Assembly: GCF_004322755.1 (NCBI RefSeq) | Contig: NZ_CP036401.1 | Location: 6,324,001-6,388,000, forward strand | From: Pseudoduganella albidiflava | Lineage (GTDB): Bacteria; Pseudomonadota; Gammaproteobacteria; Burkholderiales; Burkholderiaceae_D | Direction: 5' to 3' | DNA length: 64,000 bases | Shown here: positions 8,904 through 17,367 of the stretch, piece after piece | How the letters are laid out: each line of letters begins with the position of its first letter | Position numbering within the stretch: position 1 is the first letter of the stretch | Position numbers and translations under genes: made by a program | Notes under the pieces: model-generated | The model's database searches: none | Seen by the model: the letters and a program-made list of their open reading frames with translations, nothing else | What the model was told of the DNA's origin: nothing

Positions 8904-9755
8904 TCAGAAGGCCAGTTCCACGTCCACTTCCTGGCCCACGCGCACGGATTCGCCGTCGCCCTCGAGCAGGATGTTGTTCATGCCGAAGCAGATGCCGCCA
9001 TCGACTTCCGGCTTGGCGCGGTAGCCTTGCAGGATGTCCAGCGGATCGGGGCCGAACTCGCCGGTGGCCTGGTCGATCGACGGGATCGGGCAGCGCGGGC
9101 AAGGCTTGACGGGTTTCAGCACCGCGCCGCCGGCACGGAACGTGTCGACATAGTCTTCCTCGTAGGGACCGATGCCGTCGATGACGAGGTTCGGGCGGAA
9201 GCGGTTCATCGGCAACGGCGCGCGGCCCGCGCCTTCCAGCCGGCCATTCAGGTCGCGCAGCGATTCTGCGCCGATGACGAGCACCGGGTAGCCGTCGGAG
9301 AACAGCGTGGGCGCTTCCACGCCGCCCGTCCATTTCGGGTTGGCCACGCGCAGCGCGTCCGGATGGAAGCGCACCAGCCGGCATGGCACGCCCAGGTAGT
9401 TGCTGAACCAGGCGGCCGTCAGCGCGTCGCAGTCATAGGCTTGCAGCGTGTCGTCCCATACCTGCACGGACAGCGTGGGGGCGTTATCGGGGTCGGGCAG
9501 GCCGAGCGGGATTTCCAGGCGCAGCATGCCGGGCGCGCGCAGTTCCAGCGTATCGAGCTTGAGGCGCGGCGCGATCAGCGCCATCTTCGGATGCTCGCGC
9601 TGGGTCAGGCACATGCCGGCGGCATCCACGACCATCCATTCGCGGTCGTAGATCTGCTCGGACATCAGGCCCGCGCGCGTCAGCGTTGCCGTGCGCAGCG
9701 CGATGCCGCCGCAGGACTTGATCGGATACAGGGTGATTTCAGACAGGATCGCCAT
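8904..9755 (-). CDS. MOSC domain protein (YcbX/mARC-like molybdenum cofactor protein)
   Basis: About 283 aa from the ATG at 9755 (MAILSEITLYPIKSCGGIAL). An N-terminal MOSC_N beta-barrel (1-120; DREWMVVDAAGMCLTQREHP) precedes a MOSC domain (about 130-280). The motif CPRCPIPSIDQATGE carries the cysteine expected to bind Moco. Family members such as YcbX and mARC reduce N-hydroxylated compounds, using an electron-donor partner or a fused ferredoxin; no 2Fe-2S domain is fused here. An upstream in-frame ATG at 9827 would add 24 residues with no homology-like character. The physiological substrate is unknown. Confidence 0.88.
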   Translation of the reverse strand: MAILSEITLYPIKSCGGIALRTATLTRAGLMSEQIYDREWMVVDAAGMCLTQREHPKMALIAPRLKLDTLELRAPGMLRLEIPLGLPDPDNAPTLSVQVWDDTLQAYDCDALTAAWFSNYLGVPCRLVRFHPDALRVANPKWTGGVEAPTLFSDGYPVLVIGAESLRDLNGRLEGAGRAPLPMNRFRPNLVIDGIGPYEEDYVDTFRAGGAVLKPVKPCPRCPIPSIDQATGEFGPDPLDILQGYRAKPEVDGGICFGMNNILLEGDGESVRVGQEVDVELAF

Positions 9756-9894
9756 CGACAGCCGCCATGAGTTCTTCTGACGCGCAGTATGGCAGCAAAG
9801 CGACCGGCAGTAAATTGCCATAGACAAGGCAATGAAGCATCGGCTGGACGCCGAGACGGAACACCGGCGGGCGCCGATGCTCCGTCACTCCCGA

Positions 9895-11649
9895 TCAGCC
9901 TTCGGAACCTTCCTCGGGCTTGCTCTTCGGCTTGCGCGGCAGCCTGCTGCGCGAAGGCGTGCGCGGCTTTTTGGCGGGCGGCGGTGCCTCGTCAGGCGCC
10001 GGTTCGGCCGGCTCCAGCGGCGCGGCGCCTTCTTCCGCTACCGGTTCCGGTGCGGGGATCGGCTCCGGCTCGGCCTGCGGCGCAGGTGCGGGCTCGGCGC
10101 CGGCCTTGGCCTTGCCGCCCCTGGTGGTCTTCTTCGCGGCCGCCTGCTTGCGCGCACTGGTGCGGGTACGCTTGGCCGGCGCGGCCTCGGCCGGCTCCTC
10201 GGCCGGTGCTTCGGCCTCGGCCTGCACTTCCGGCACGGCCGCGGTTTCGGCCCCGGTTTCCGCCTCGGTTTCCGCCTCAGTTTCAGCATGAAGCGCGGCA
10301 AGCGCGCGGGCCGCCTGTTCGGCGGTCGTCACTTGCGCGGCGGCGCGGGCGCGGCGCGTTTCCCGGACCTCGCGGGCCATTTCTTCCAGCGCCTGCTCGG
10401 CCGACGCCAGTTCGCTCGCGTAATCGGCGGCGGCCGTTTCAAGCGCTACCGCCACTTCTTCCGTATCCAGGTCGGCACCGTCGTCGATTTCCTCGCCAAG
10501 GTCTTCGGCCAGCTCATTGACCGCCTCATCGGCGTCCAGATTGTCGTCCTGATTGTCCTCGCTGGCGTACTCGCGCGAGTCCTCACCGGCAGCATCATCC
10601 GCCAGCTCGCCGCGCGCTTCCGACTGGGCGTCGCCCTGCGCACCCCACGGGCCGGCATGTGCCGGGGCTTCCGCGACTTCCGGCGCACCGCCGCGGCGAT
10701 TGCGGCCGCCACGGTTGCCGCGGCCACGCCGGCCTTCGCGCTTGTCCTGGGACTCGGCCGCTTCCGGCGTTGCCACCACCGCTTCGCTCGCCGTTTCGGC
10801 ATCGCCAGCGTCGGCCGCCTGCACCGGCGTCGGCGCCAGGCTGCTGCGATAGACATACGCGCCGGATTTCTCGTCGCGGCCGAATTCGAGCAGGCCGCGC
10901 GCCTTCATTTCTTCCAGCAGGTTGCCGAAGGTGCGGAAGCCGTAGTAAGCCTCGTTGAAATCGGGCTTGCGGCGCTTGATCGCTTCCTTCAGCACCGAGG
11001 CCCAAATCTTGCCGCTGTCGCCACGCTCGGCGATCAGGGCATCGAAGGTTTCGTAGGCGATGTCCAGGGCCTCGACACGGCGGCGCTCCGATTCTTCGCG
11101 CTTCTTCTTTTCTTCTTCCGGCGAGCGCTTCGGCTGCTGCTGGTCGCGCACGTCGCGGCGCTGGCGGCGGCTCTCGCGAACCAGGTCGTCGTAGAAGATG
11201 AATTCGTCGCAGTTGGCCACCAGCAGGTCGGAGGTGGAATCCTTGACCCCCACGCCGATGACCTTCTTGTTGTTCTCGCGCAGCTTGGAGACCAGCGGCG
11301 AAAAGTCGGAATCGCCGGAAATGATGACGAAGGTGTTGACGTGGGCCTTCGTGTAGCACAGGTCCAGCGCGTCGACGACCATGCGGATATCGGCCGAGTT
11401 CTTGCCGGAGATGCGCACGTGGGGGATCTCGATCAGCTCGAAGTTCGCTTCGTGCATCGGGCCCTTGAAGCCCTTGTAGCGATCCCAGTCGCAGTAAGCC
11501 TTCTTGACCACGATGCTACCCTTGAGCAGCAGGCGTTCCAGCACGGGCTTGATATCGAATTTCTCGTAGTTCGCGTCGCGCACGCCGAGTGCGACGTTCT
11601 CGAAGTCGCAGAACAGCGCCATGCTGACATTATCGTTGGATGAAGCCAT
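9895..11649 (-). CDS. NYN (PIN-like) domain protein with OST-HTH/LOTUS domain and long acidic tail
   Basis: 584 aa. Residues 8-165 form a NYN/PIN-like nuclease fold with conserved acidic residues (ALFCDFENVALG, ISGDSDFSPLVSKLRENNKK). A charged coiled coil (about 170-205) leads to an OST-HTH/LOTUS winged helix (about 210-275; KIWASVLKEAIKRRKPDFNE, LLEEMKARGLLEFGRDEKSG). From about 290 to the end it is low-complexity Ala/Glu/Pro with a basic C-terminal stretch. NYN-LOTUS proteins are thought to act on RNA; the target is unknown. The tail resembles that of RNase E-type scaffolds in composition only. It is divergent from the NTF2-like gene, with AAGAGAG upstream of the start. Confidence 0.88.
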   Translation of the reverse strand: MASSNDNVSMALFCDFENVALGVRDANYEKFDIKPVLERLLLKGSIVVKKAYCDWDRYKGFKGPMHEANFELIEIPHVRISGKNSADIRMVVDALDLCYTKAHVNTFVIISGDSDFSPLVSKLRENNKKVIGVGVKDSTSDLLVANCDEFIFYDDLVRESRRQRRDVRDQQQPKRSPEEEKKKREESERRRVEALDIAYETFDALIAERGDSGKIWASVLKEAIKRRKPDFNEAYYGFRTFGNLLEEMKARGLLEFGRDEKSGAYVYRSSLAPTPVQAADAGDAETASEAVVATPEAAESQDKREGRRGRGNRGGRNRRGGAPEVAEAPAHAGPWGAQGDAQSEARGELADDAAGEDSREYASEDNQDDNLDADEAVNELAEDLGEEIDDGADLDTEEVAVALETAAADYASELASAEQALEEMAREVRETRRARAAAQVTTAEQAARALAALHAETEAETEAETGAETAAVPEVQAEAEAPAEEPAEAAPAKRTRTSARKQAAAKKTTRGGKAKAGAEPAPAPQAEPEPIPAPEPVAEEGAAPLEPAEPAPDEAPPPAKKPRTPSRSRLPRKPKSKPEEGSEG

Positions 11650-11831
11650 GACTCTCTTGGGTAGCAGTGAAGCCGCCGATTATACAGGCAGCATCGCGCC
11701 CGGCCGCGCCGCTTACAAGACGGCGCGGCCAAGGCGGGTCCCTGCCGCGCCGTGTTACGGAAATGGCAAGCGAAATGGCAGGCGCCGCGCCGCTGAGGTA
11801 TCCTCCCGGTTTCGCCCGACAGGAGGAGTCG

Positions 11832-12401
11832 ATGAGGTCCCTGGCCACCACTTTCGCCGCCGCGGCAGCCACCGTCGTGCTGTTCGCAGCACCCGCGCAC
11901 GCGCAGCTGCCGGATGCCGCGGAGTTCACGCGGCAGGTCAATGCCTTCGTCGACGGCTGGCACGACGATGCGGCCCACGCACGGCCGGCCTACTTCGACA
12001 AGATCGCCCCGAACGGTGTGTACATCGGCACCGACAAGAGCGAAGTCTGGACGCGCGACCAGTTCAAGGCCTGGGCCCGGCCGCACTTCGAGGCCAGGAA
12101 GGCGTGGGCGTTCACGGCGCAAAAGCGTAATGTGTATTTCTCGTCCGACCGCCGCTATGTGTGGTTCGACGAGCAGCTGGACACGCAGATGGGCACGTGC
12201 CAGGCCAGTGGCGTGCTGCGCAATACCGGCGGCGGCTTCCTGGTCGAGCACTACCAGCTGTCGCTGGCGGTGCCGAACGCGCTGGTCGGCGGCTTCAGCA
12301 AGGCGATCGCCGAGTTCGAAGGAAAAGGCGGCGGCAAAGGCGGCGTGGCAGGCAAGGACACGAACAACAACACGACCAAGGACAAGGAGCAGGCAAAGTA
12401 A
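11832..12401 (+). CDS. Exported NTF2/SnoaL-like (DUF4440-type) protein
   Basis: About 189 aa. The start at 11832 is set by a strong AGGAGGAG (11821-11828). The signal peptide MRSLATTFAAAAATVVLFAA ends in APAHA. The mature part (about residues 26-165) has the cone-shaped NTF2-like pattern (FTRQVNAFVDGWHDDAAHAR, GVYIGTDKSEVWTRDQFKAW, QASGVLRNTGGGFLVEHYQL), seen in SnoaL/DUF4440 proteins. A Gly/Lys/Asn-rich tail follows. No catalytic residue pattern can be assigned. Its TAA is immediately followed by the GTG of the glycosyltransferase gene, so the two are coupled. Confidence 0.83.
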   Translation: MRSLATTFAAAAATVVLFAAPAHAQLPDAAEFTRQVNAFVDGWHDDAAHARPAYFDKIAPNGVYIGTDKSEVWTRDQFKAWARPHFEARKAWAFTAQKRNVYFSSDRRYVWFDEQLDTQMGTCQASGVLRNTGGGFLVEHYQLSLAVPNALVGGFSKAIAEFEGKGGGKGGVAGKDTNNNTTKDKEQAK

Positions 12402-13625
12402 GTGGCGCGCATCCTCTTCATTCACCAGAATTTCCCCGGCCAGTTCCGCCACCTGGCGCCCGCGCTGGCCGCAGAAGGCCACGAAGTGCTGGCGCTGGGC
12501 ATGGCCGGGCAGGCCGACCGCCTGCCCGGCGTGCGTTATTTCGTGCACCAGGCGCGCGTGCCGGCGGAAGCGCGGCAGCAGGCCCCGCAGCTGAAGGACC
12601 TGTACAGCAAGGTGCTGCGCGGCGAATCGGCCGCCGCGGCGCTGCACAGCCTCAAGAAGGAAGGCTTCACGCCGGATATCGTGTTCGCACACCCGGGGTG
12701 GGGCGAAGCCCTGTATGTGAAGGACGTCTTCCCGCGCGCCCGCCTGCTGATCTATACCGAATACTATTACGGGGCCGAAGGCGGCGATTCGCATTTCGAC
12801 CCGGAATTTTCGGCTCCGCCCGACCTGGCCAGCCTGCAGCGGCTGCGGCTGCGCAACACCCACCTGCTGCACGCCATGTCGGTGGCCGATGCCGGCCTGT
12901 CGCCGACGGTGTTCCAGGCCGACCGCCATCCCGCCTGGTTCCGCGACCGCATCAGCGTGATCCATGACGGCATCGATACCGACCGCTTCCGCCCCGATGC
13001 GCGGGCCACCGTATCGCTGAGCGGCGCCGGCGTGACGCTACGGCCGGGCGACGAGGTGGTGACGTTCGTCTCGCGCCAGCTGGAACCCTACCGCGGCTAC
13101 CATATCTTCATGCGCGCGCTGCCCTTGCTGCAGCGGCTGCGGCCCAATGCACGGGTGATCATCGTCGGCGGCGACGGCGTCAGCTACGGTGCCGCCGCGC
13201 CGCAGGGCAAGACATGGAAAGGCATCTTCCGCGACGAGGTGATGCCGCGCCTGGACATGAGCCGCGTGCACTTCGTCGGCCGCGTGCCGCACGCGCTGCT
13301 GACGCAGCTGATGCAGGTATCGGCCGTGTACACCTACCTCACCTACCCGTTCGTGCTGTCCTGGTCGCTGATGGAAGCGATGAGCACCGGCTGCCTGATC
13401 GTCGGCTCGCGCACCGCGCCGCTGGAAGAAGTGATCGAGCACGGCCGCAATGGCCTGTTGACGGATTTCTTCGACCACGAGGCGCTGGCGGCGACCATCG
13501 CCGGCGCGCTGGAACAGCGCGGCAGCCTGGTCCACCTGCGCACCGCGGCACGCCAAGCCATCGTCGATGGCTACGACCTGCACCGGCATTGCCTGCCGGC
13601 GCAGAAACGCTTCGTGCTGGGTTGA
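12402..13625 (+). CDS. Glycosyltransferase family 4 protein
   Basis: 407 aa, GTG start at 12402; its ribosome site (AAGGAGC) lies inside the preceding coding sequence. The N-terminal GT-B half begins ILFIHQNFPGQFRHLAPALA, typical of the Glyco_trans_4_3 domain. The C-terminal half is a Glycos_transf_1 domain with the nucleotide-sugar-binding region SLMEAMSTGCLIVGSRTAPL followed by EEV. It lacks transmembrane segments and probably acts at the cytoplasmic face, transferring a hexose from a nucleotide sugar. It is convergent with the 808-aa RTX gene, 49 bp away. Acceptor and sugar are unknown. Confidence 0.9.
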   Translation: MARILFIHQNFPGQFRHLAPALAAEGHEVLALGMAGQADRLPGVRYFVHQARVPAEARQQAPQLKDLYSKVLRGESAAAALHSLKKEGFTPDIVFAHPGWGEALYVKDVFPRARLLIYTEYYYGAEGGDSHFDPEFSAPPDLASLQRLRLRNTHLLHAMSVADAGLSPTVFQADRHPAWFRDRISVIHDGIDTDRFRPDARATVSLSGAGVTLRPGDEVVTFVSRQLEPYRGYHIFMRALPLLQRLRPNARVIIVGGDGVSYGAAAPQGKTWKGIFRDEVMPRLDMSRVHFVGRVPHALLTQLMQVSAVYTYLTYPFVLSWSLMEAMSTGCLIVGSRTAPLEEVIEHGRNGLLTDFFDHEALAATIAGALEQRGSLVHLRTAARQAIVDGYDLHRHCLPAQKRFVLG

Positions 13626-13674
13626 GCCGGCGTCAGGCACCAAGCGTCGACCTTCGAGCTTTGAACTTCACCCG

Positions 13675-16101
13675 TCAGGCGAACAGGAAGTCCCCCGCGC
13701 TGGCCGTGCTCACGCCGGTCAGCGTGGCGAGCTGCTCCAGCTCTACCGCGCTGACCAGCGCATCGGCGCCACTGCTGGTGAACAGGTACACGGCGGTGGT
13801 GCTGCCGCTGTGCAGCGTGAACAGGGCCGTGTCGCCGGCGGCGTACGCCCCGCCCGCGCTGCCGATGGCCTTGGCCGCACCGGCCGCCGTCAGGCTCGTG
13901 GCGTTGTGGGTGAAGATCACCAGCTCGGCCTCGGCCGAAAAGCCGCCGGGTCCGGCCACCCTGGCGGCACCGTCGACCACCGTATCGCCATTGCCGACCA
14001 CGCAGTCGATCGACAGCCGGTCGCCGCCGCTGGCGAAGTCGGCGATCGCATCGTGGCCGATGCCGATCACGAACGTATCCCTGCCGGCGCCACCGGTGAG
14101 CTTGTCGTTGCCGGCGCCGCCGATGATGACGTTGTCCAGCTCATTGCCGACGCCGGTGGAAGCGCCCGTTCCGGTGAAGCGCAATTGCTCGACATTGGCC
14201 GACAGCACATGCTTCGAGGCCGTGGTCTCGACGATGTCGTAGCCGCCGTTCGTCCCCTCCACGACCTGGTCCCTGGCCGTGTCCACGATGTAGAAATCGT
14301 CGCCGGTGCCGCCGTCGAGCGTGTCGCTGCCCTTGCCACCCACCAGGATATCGTTGCCGTCGCCGCCCGCCAGCACGTTCGCGGCGCCGTTGCCGGTGAG
14401 CCGGTTGTTCGCGGCGTTGCCGGCGATGTTGACGGCCGAGGCCGAGGTGATCGTGGCGTCTTCGACGTGCGCGCCCAGGGTCCAGGTGACCTTGGCCTTG
14501 ATCGCGACATTGACGATGTCGTGCCCCTCGCCGGCCAGTTCGACGACCGTGTCGCCGGCATGGTCGACGTGGTAGGTATCGTTGCCCTTCAGGCCCCTGG
14601 CCTGGTCCGCGCCGGCCAGGCCATCCATCGTATCGTTGCCATTGGTGCCGACCAGCGTATCGTTGGCGCTCGAGGCCACGTTGAAGAAGATCTCGGCCAT
14701 CGTCTTCACGCCATCGCTGAACCGCACCTGTTCGAAGTTTTTCAGCGTGATCGTCTGCGTGCCGTTTTCCAGCACCACATCGGCCGCGTTGGGGCGCTCG
14801 CTCGTGTAGTCGGCGAAGGCACCGCTCACCACGAACGTATCGGTACCGGCACCGCCATCGGCCCTGTTGTCGGCCGCCCCACCGGTGATCACGTTGTCGA
14901 GGGCATTGCCGGTGGCCGTGAACGACGAGGTACCCGCGCAAGCCGCGTTCTCGACATTCACCGCCAGCGTGATCTTCGCCAGCGTCGTGACCACGGTGTC
15001 CGTGCCATCGCCCGCCTGCTCCGTGACCATGTCGCCGGCCGCGTCCACGTAATAGATGTCGTCGCCGCTGCCGCCGGCCAGCACATCGCTGCCCTTGCCG
15101 CCATCGAGCGTGTCATTGCCGGCGCCGCCCGCCAGTACATTGGCGCCGGCGTTGCCGGTCAGTGCATTGGCCAGCGCGTTGCCGTCGATGGACACGGCGA
15201 GCTTGCCCTCGACGGCGACGCCGTGCTCGACGAAACCGGCCAGTTGCCAGGCCTTGCCCGCATAGGCGACCAGTGCCGTGTCGATGCCGCCACCGGCCAG
15301 TTCGACCACCGCGGTGCCGGCGTTGCGCACCAGGTAGGTATCGTTGCCCGCGCCACCGGCCAGCGTGTCGATGCCATCGAAGCCATCGATCCAGTCGCTG
15401 CCCGCGGTGCCGGCAATGCTGTCGCTGCCGTCCGGCGGCAGTCCGGCCAGCAGCTCGGCCAGCGAATGGACCTTGCCGGCCATGCCGAAATACTCCACGT
15501 TCTGCACCAGGAGCGTCTGGCTGCCGCCACCGCCGCCGTCGTTTCGCCAGGTGAATACCAGGCCGTCGCTGCCGGCCCGGCGGATCGTATAGCTTTCCCG
15601 CGCCGCCATCGCATGCACGGTGTCGATACCCGTGCCGCCGTCGAACACGTCGTTGCCGGAGCCCGCGACGATGGCGTCGTTGCCCGCGCCGCCCATCATC
15701 GTGTCGTCGCCGGCGCCGGCCGCCAGGTGGTCGTCGCCCCCCCCGCCTTCCAGCCGGTCGTCGCCACTGCCGCTGGCGAGGGAGTTGTCCAGCGCGTTGC
15801 CGATGCCGGTGAACGATCCGCCACCTTCATACCGCAGTGCCTCCACGTTGGCCGGCAATTTGTAGCGGCCCGATGTGGCATGTACCCTGTCGATGCCGCC
15901 GCCGGCGATCTCCTCGATCGCGTCGCCGGCGGCATCCGCGTGGTACTCGTCGTCGCCCAGCCCGCCCCGCATCGTGTCGTCGCCTTCCAGGCCATCCAGC
16001 GTGTCATTGCCGTTGGTGCCAGCCAGTACGTCGTCGCGCACGGTGCCGGTGATCCGCGCCAGCCCGCCCGTGCCACTTGCGATGTCGTTCAATATTGCCA
16101 T
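13675..16101 (-). CDS. RTX-type calcium-binding repeat protein, 808 aa
   Basis: 808 aa, preceded by AAGGAG. From residue 25 almost to the end it consists of nonapeptide GGxGxDxUx beta-roll repeats (GGAGNDTLDGGKGSDVLAGG and similar) that bind Ca2+ outside the cell. One ~253-aa supermodule typical of the neighbouring RTX genes is present, marked by FADYTSERPNAADVVLENGT and QTITLKNFEQVRFSDGVKTM. The last ~115 residues form the same cassette that ends all four RTX proteins (GDTALFTLHSGSTTAVYLFT, ELEQLATLTGV), presumably including the uncleaved type I secretion signal. There is no Sec signal and no enzymatic domain. It may be a surface or matrix protein; its role is not known. Confidence 0.9.
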   Translation of the reverse strand: MAILNDIASGTGGLARITGTVRDDVLAGTNGNDTLDGLEGDDTMRGGLGDDEYHADAAGDAIEEIAGGGIDRVHATSGRYKLPANVEALRYEGGGSFTGIGNALDNSLASGSGDDRLEGGGGDDHLAAGAGDDTMMGGAGNDAIVAGSGNDVFDGGTGIDTVHAMAARESYTIRRAGSDGLVFTWRNDGGGGGSQTLLVQNVEYFGMAGKVHSLAELLAGLPPDGSDSIAGTAGSDWIDGFDGIDTLAGGAGNDTYLVRNAGTAVVELAGGGIDTALVAYAGKAWQLAGFVEHGVAVEGKLAVSIDGNALANALTGNAGANVLAGGAGNDTLDGGKGSDVLAGGSGDDIYYVDAAGDMVTEQAGDGTDTVVTTLAKITLAVNVENAACAGTSSFTATGNALDNVITGGAADNRADGGAGTDTFVVSGAFADYTSERPNAADVVLENGTQTITLKNFEQVRFSDGVKTMAEIFFNVASSANDTLVGTNGNDTMDGLAGADQARGLKGNDTYHVDHAGDTVVELAGEGHDIVNVAIKAKVTWTLGAHVEDATITSASAVNIAGNAANNRLTGNGAANVLAGGDGNDILVGGKGSDTLDGGTGDDFYIVDTARDQVVEGTNGGYDIVETTASKHVLSANVEQLRFTGTGASTGVGNELDNVIIGGAGNDKLTGGAGRDTFVIGIGHDAIADFASGGDRLSIDCVVGNGDTVVDGAARVAGPGGFSAEAELVIFTHNATSLTAAGAAKAIGSAGGAYAAGDTALFTLHSGSTTAVYLFTSSGADALVSAVELEQLATLTGVSTASAGDFLFA

Positions 16102-16258
16102 GTCCGCACTCCTTCCATTGATGCCGCGTTTGGGGAATGGAGAGCGTACAGAGAGGCTTGCCGCGGATGATGGCCTGGAACAAGCTGTCGAACCGAACCA
16201 TTTTGTGTGGTGGGCTGGGTGACGTCGGCAAGTGCGATGCAGTCGATGGCGGCGATCT

Positions 16259-16344
16259 GGTGTCGGACACCGGGTTCATGGTGTCGGACACCGGTTTTTT
16301 GTGTGAACAATTCCGGCATGCTGGCGAAAACCGGTGTCCGACAC
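16259..16344. repeat. GTGTCGGACACCGG palindromic repeats with an 18-bp inverted pair
   Basis: The near-palindrome GGTGTCGGACACCGG appears at 16259-16273 and again at 16280-16294. The second copy extends to GTGTCGGACACCGGTTTT (16281-16298). Its perfect reverse complement, AAAACCGGTGTCCGACAC, lies at 16327-16344. The arms could form an 18-bp stem with a 28-nt loop. Confidence 0.88.
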
Positions 16345-16366
16345 ATGAATGTGAACTGAACAATTT

Positions 16367-16597
16367 GAAAGCGCATGCGTTCACCCCAGCAGCGAAAGGC
16401 TGGGGTCAGGAGGGAGTGCTGGCCTGCATGCCAGCACCGTTCCGCAGGCGCGAAGCATGCTTCGCGAAACCCCTGCTTCACCCCGGCGGGGCGTAGTCGG
16501 GGTTTCAAGGAGCATCGCTCCTTGCCGACGTAGCGATACTGGCCTGCGAGCCAGTATTCCTCCCTGACCCCGAAATTTGCATCTGGGGTAGGCTTTA
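16367..16597. repeat. ~230-nt multi-hairpin repeat element, long copy
   Basis: The outer sequences match the element at 2427-2514 (GAAAGCGCATGCGTTCACCC at the left, ATCTGGGGTAGGCTTTA at the right). An outer stem GGGGTCAG / CTGACCCC encloses five consecutive hairpins or palindromes: 16416-16437 (8-bp arms GTGCTGGC/GCCAGCAC), 16449-16466 (perfect 18-bp palindrome CGCGAAGCATGCTTCGCG), 16467-16505 (AAACCCC/GGGGTTT with an inner CCCC/GGGG), 16506-16524 (CAAGGAGC/GCTCCTTG) and 16536-16557 (ATACTGGC/GCCAGTAT). Confidence 0.88.
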
Positions 16598-16634
16598 TCT
16601 GACCAGCGTCGAACGCGGTCTTTCCTCAGCGGGG

Positions 16635-17318
16635 CTAAGTGCCCGCCCCCTTCGCCATCGGCCGCCGCACGGCGCGCACCTTGCCGCTCGCCCCGCCGCC
16701 GCAGTAGAACAGGTCGCCGCCATCGGATTCGAGGCCGCTCACGCCGGTACCGGGCGGCATGTCGAGCCGTTCCAGCACGGCCCCGCTGTGCGGGTCGATA
16801 CGGCGGATGTCGCTGGCCTCGCCTTCCCAGGTGCCATGCCATAGTTCGCCGTCGACCCAGGTCACGCCGGTGACGAAGCGGCTGCTCTCGATGGTGCGGC
16901 GGATCGCACCGCTGTCGGGATCGACCTGGTGGATCTTGCGGTCACGGTACTGGCCCACCCACAGGCTGCCGTCGGCCCAGGCCATTCCCGAATCGCTGCC
17001 GCTGCCGGGCGCCGGGATCGACGCCACGACCGCGCCGCTGGCGGGATCGATCTTGTCGATCCGCGTGCCGGCGATCTGGTACAGGTATGTGCCGTCGAAG
17101 GCCGTGCCGGCGTCGCCCGTGCGGTCGAGCGAGCGTGTCACCGCGCCACTTTCGGGATCGAAGGCCAGCAGGCTGGCGCCGGTGGCGGCCCACACCTGCG
17201 TGCCATCGTGCGTCACGCCATGGATCGTGGTCGCGCCGGCGAACGGGCCGTACTCGCGGACGATGTCGGCGGCCTGGCTGCCGGCCTCCACGTGCTGTTT
17301 GTTGGGGATGTCGTTCAT
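16635..17318 (-). CDS. Beta-propeller protein (glutaminyl cyclase / YncE-like fold)
   Basis: About 227 aa from the ATG at 17318, preceded by AAGGAG. It has no signal peptide. It consists of repeated beta-propeller blades with the pattern 'G-x-L-W-x-x-x-x-x-x-x-I-x-x-I-D-P-x-S-G-A-V' (DGSLWVGQYRDRKIHQVDPD, DGTYLYQIAGTRIDKIDPAS, VDGELWHGTWEGEASDIRRI), as in YncE/Vgb-type and plant-like glutaminyl cyclase propellers. Catalytic residues of those enzymes cannot be assigned confidently. It lies 49 bp downstream of a putative HTH regulator on the same strand, so the two are likely an operon. Confidence 0.78.
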   Translation of the reverse strand: MNDIPNKQHVEAGSQAADIVREYGPFAGATTIHGVTHDGTQVWAATGASLLAFDPESGAVTRSLDRTGDAGTAFDGTYLYQIAGTRIDKIDPASGAVVASIPAPGSGSDSGMAWADGSLWVGQYRDRKIHQVDPDSGAIRRTIESSRFVTGVTWVDGELWHGTWEGEASDIRRIDPHSGAVLERLDMPPGTGVSGLESDGGDLFYCGGGASGKVRAVRRPMAKGAGT

Positions 17319-17367
17319 GGATGACTCCTTGAGGAAAGAGCGCCGCGCCGGGCGCCGTGAAACCACT

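Larger units (their letters stand above)
16102..16634. other. Gene-free 530-bp spacer made largely of structured repeats
   Basis: The spacer lies between the 808-aa RTX gene and the beta-propeller gene, which are both on the minus strand. It contains the GTGTCGGACACCGG inverted repeats (16259-16344) and the multi-hairpin element (16367-16597). A 119-codon open frame on the plus strand (16137-16496) runs through both repeats and has no ribosome site or domain, so I do not call it a gene. Confidence 0.8.

Noticed and set aside
16137..16496. A 119-codon plus-strand open frame in the RTX/propeller spacer
   Set aside because: It is composed of the two palindromic repeat elements read as protein, with no ribosome site and no domain.
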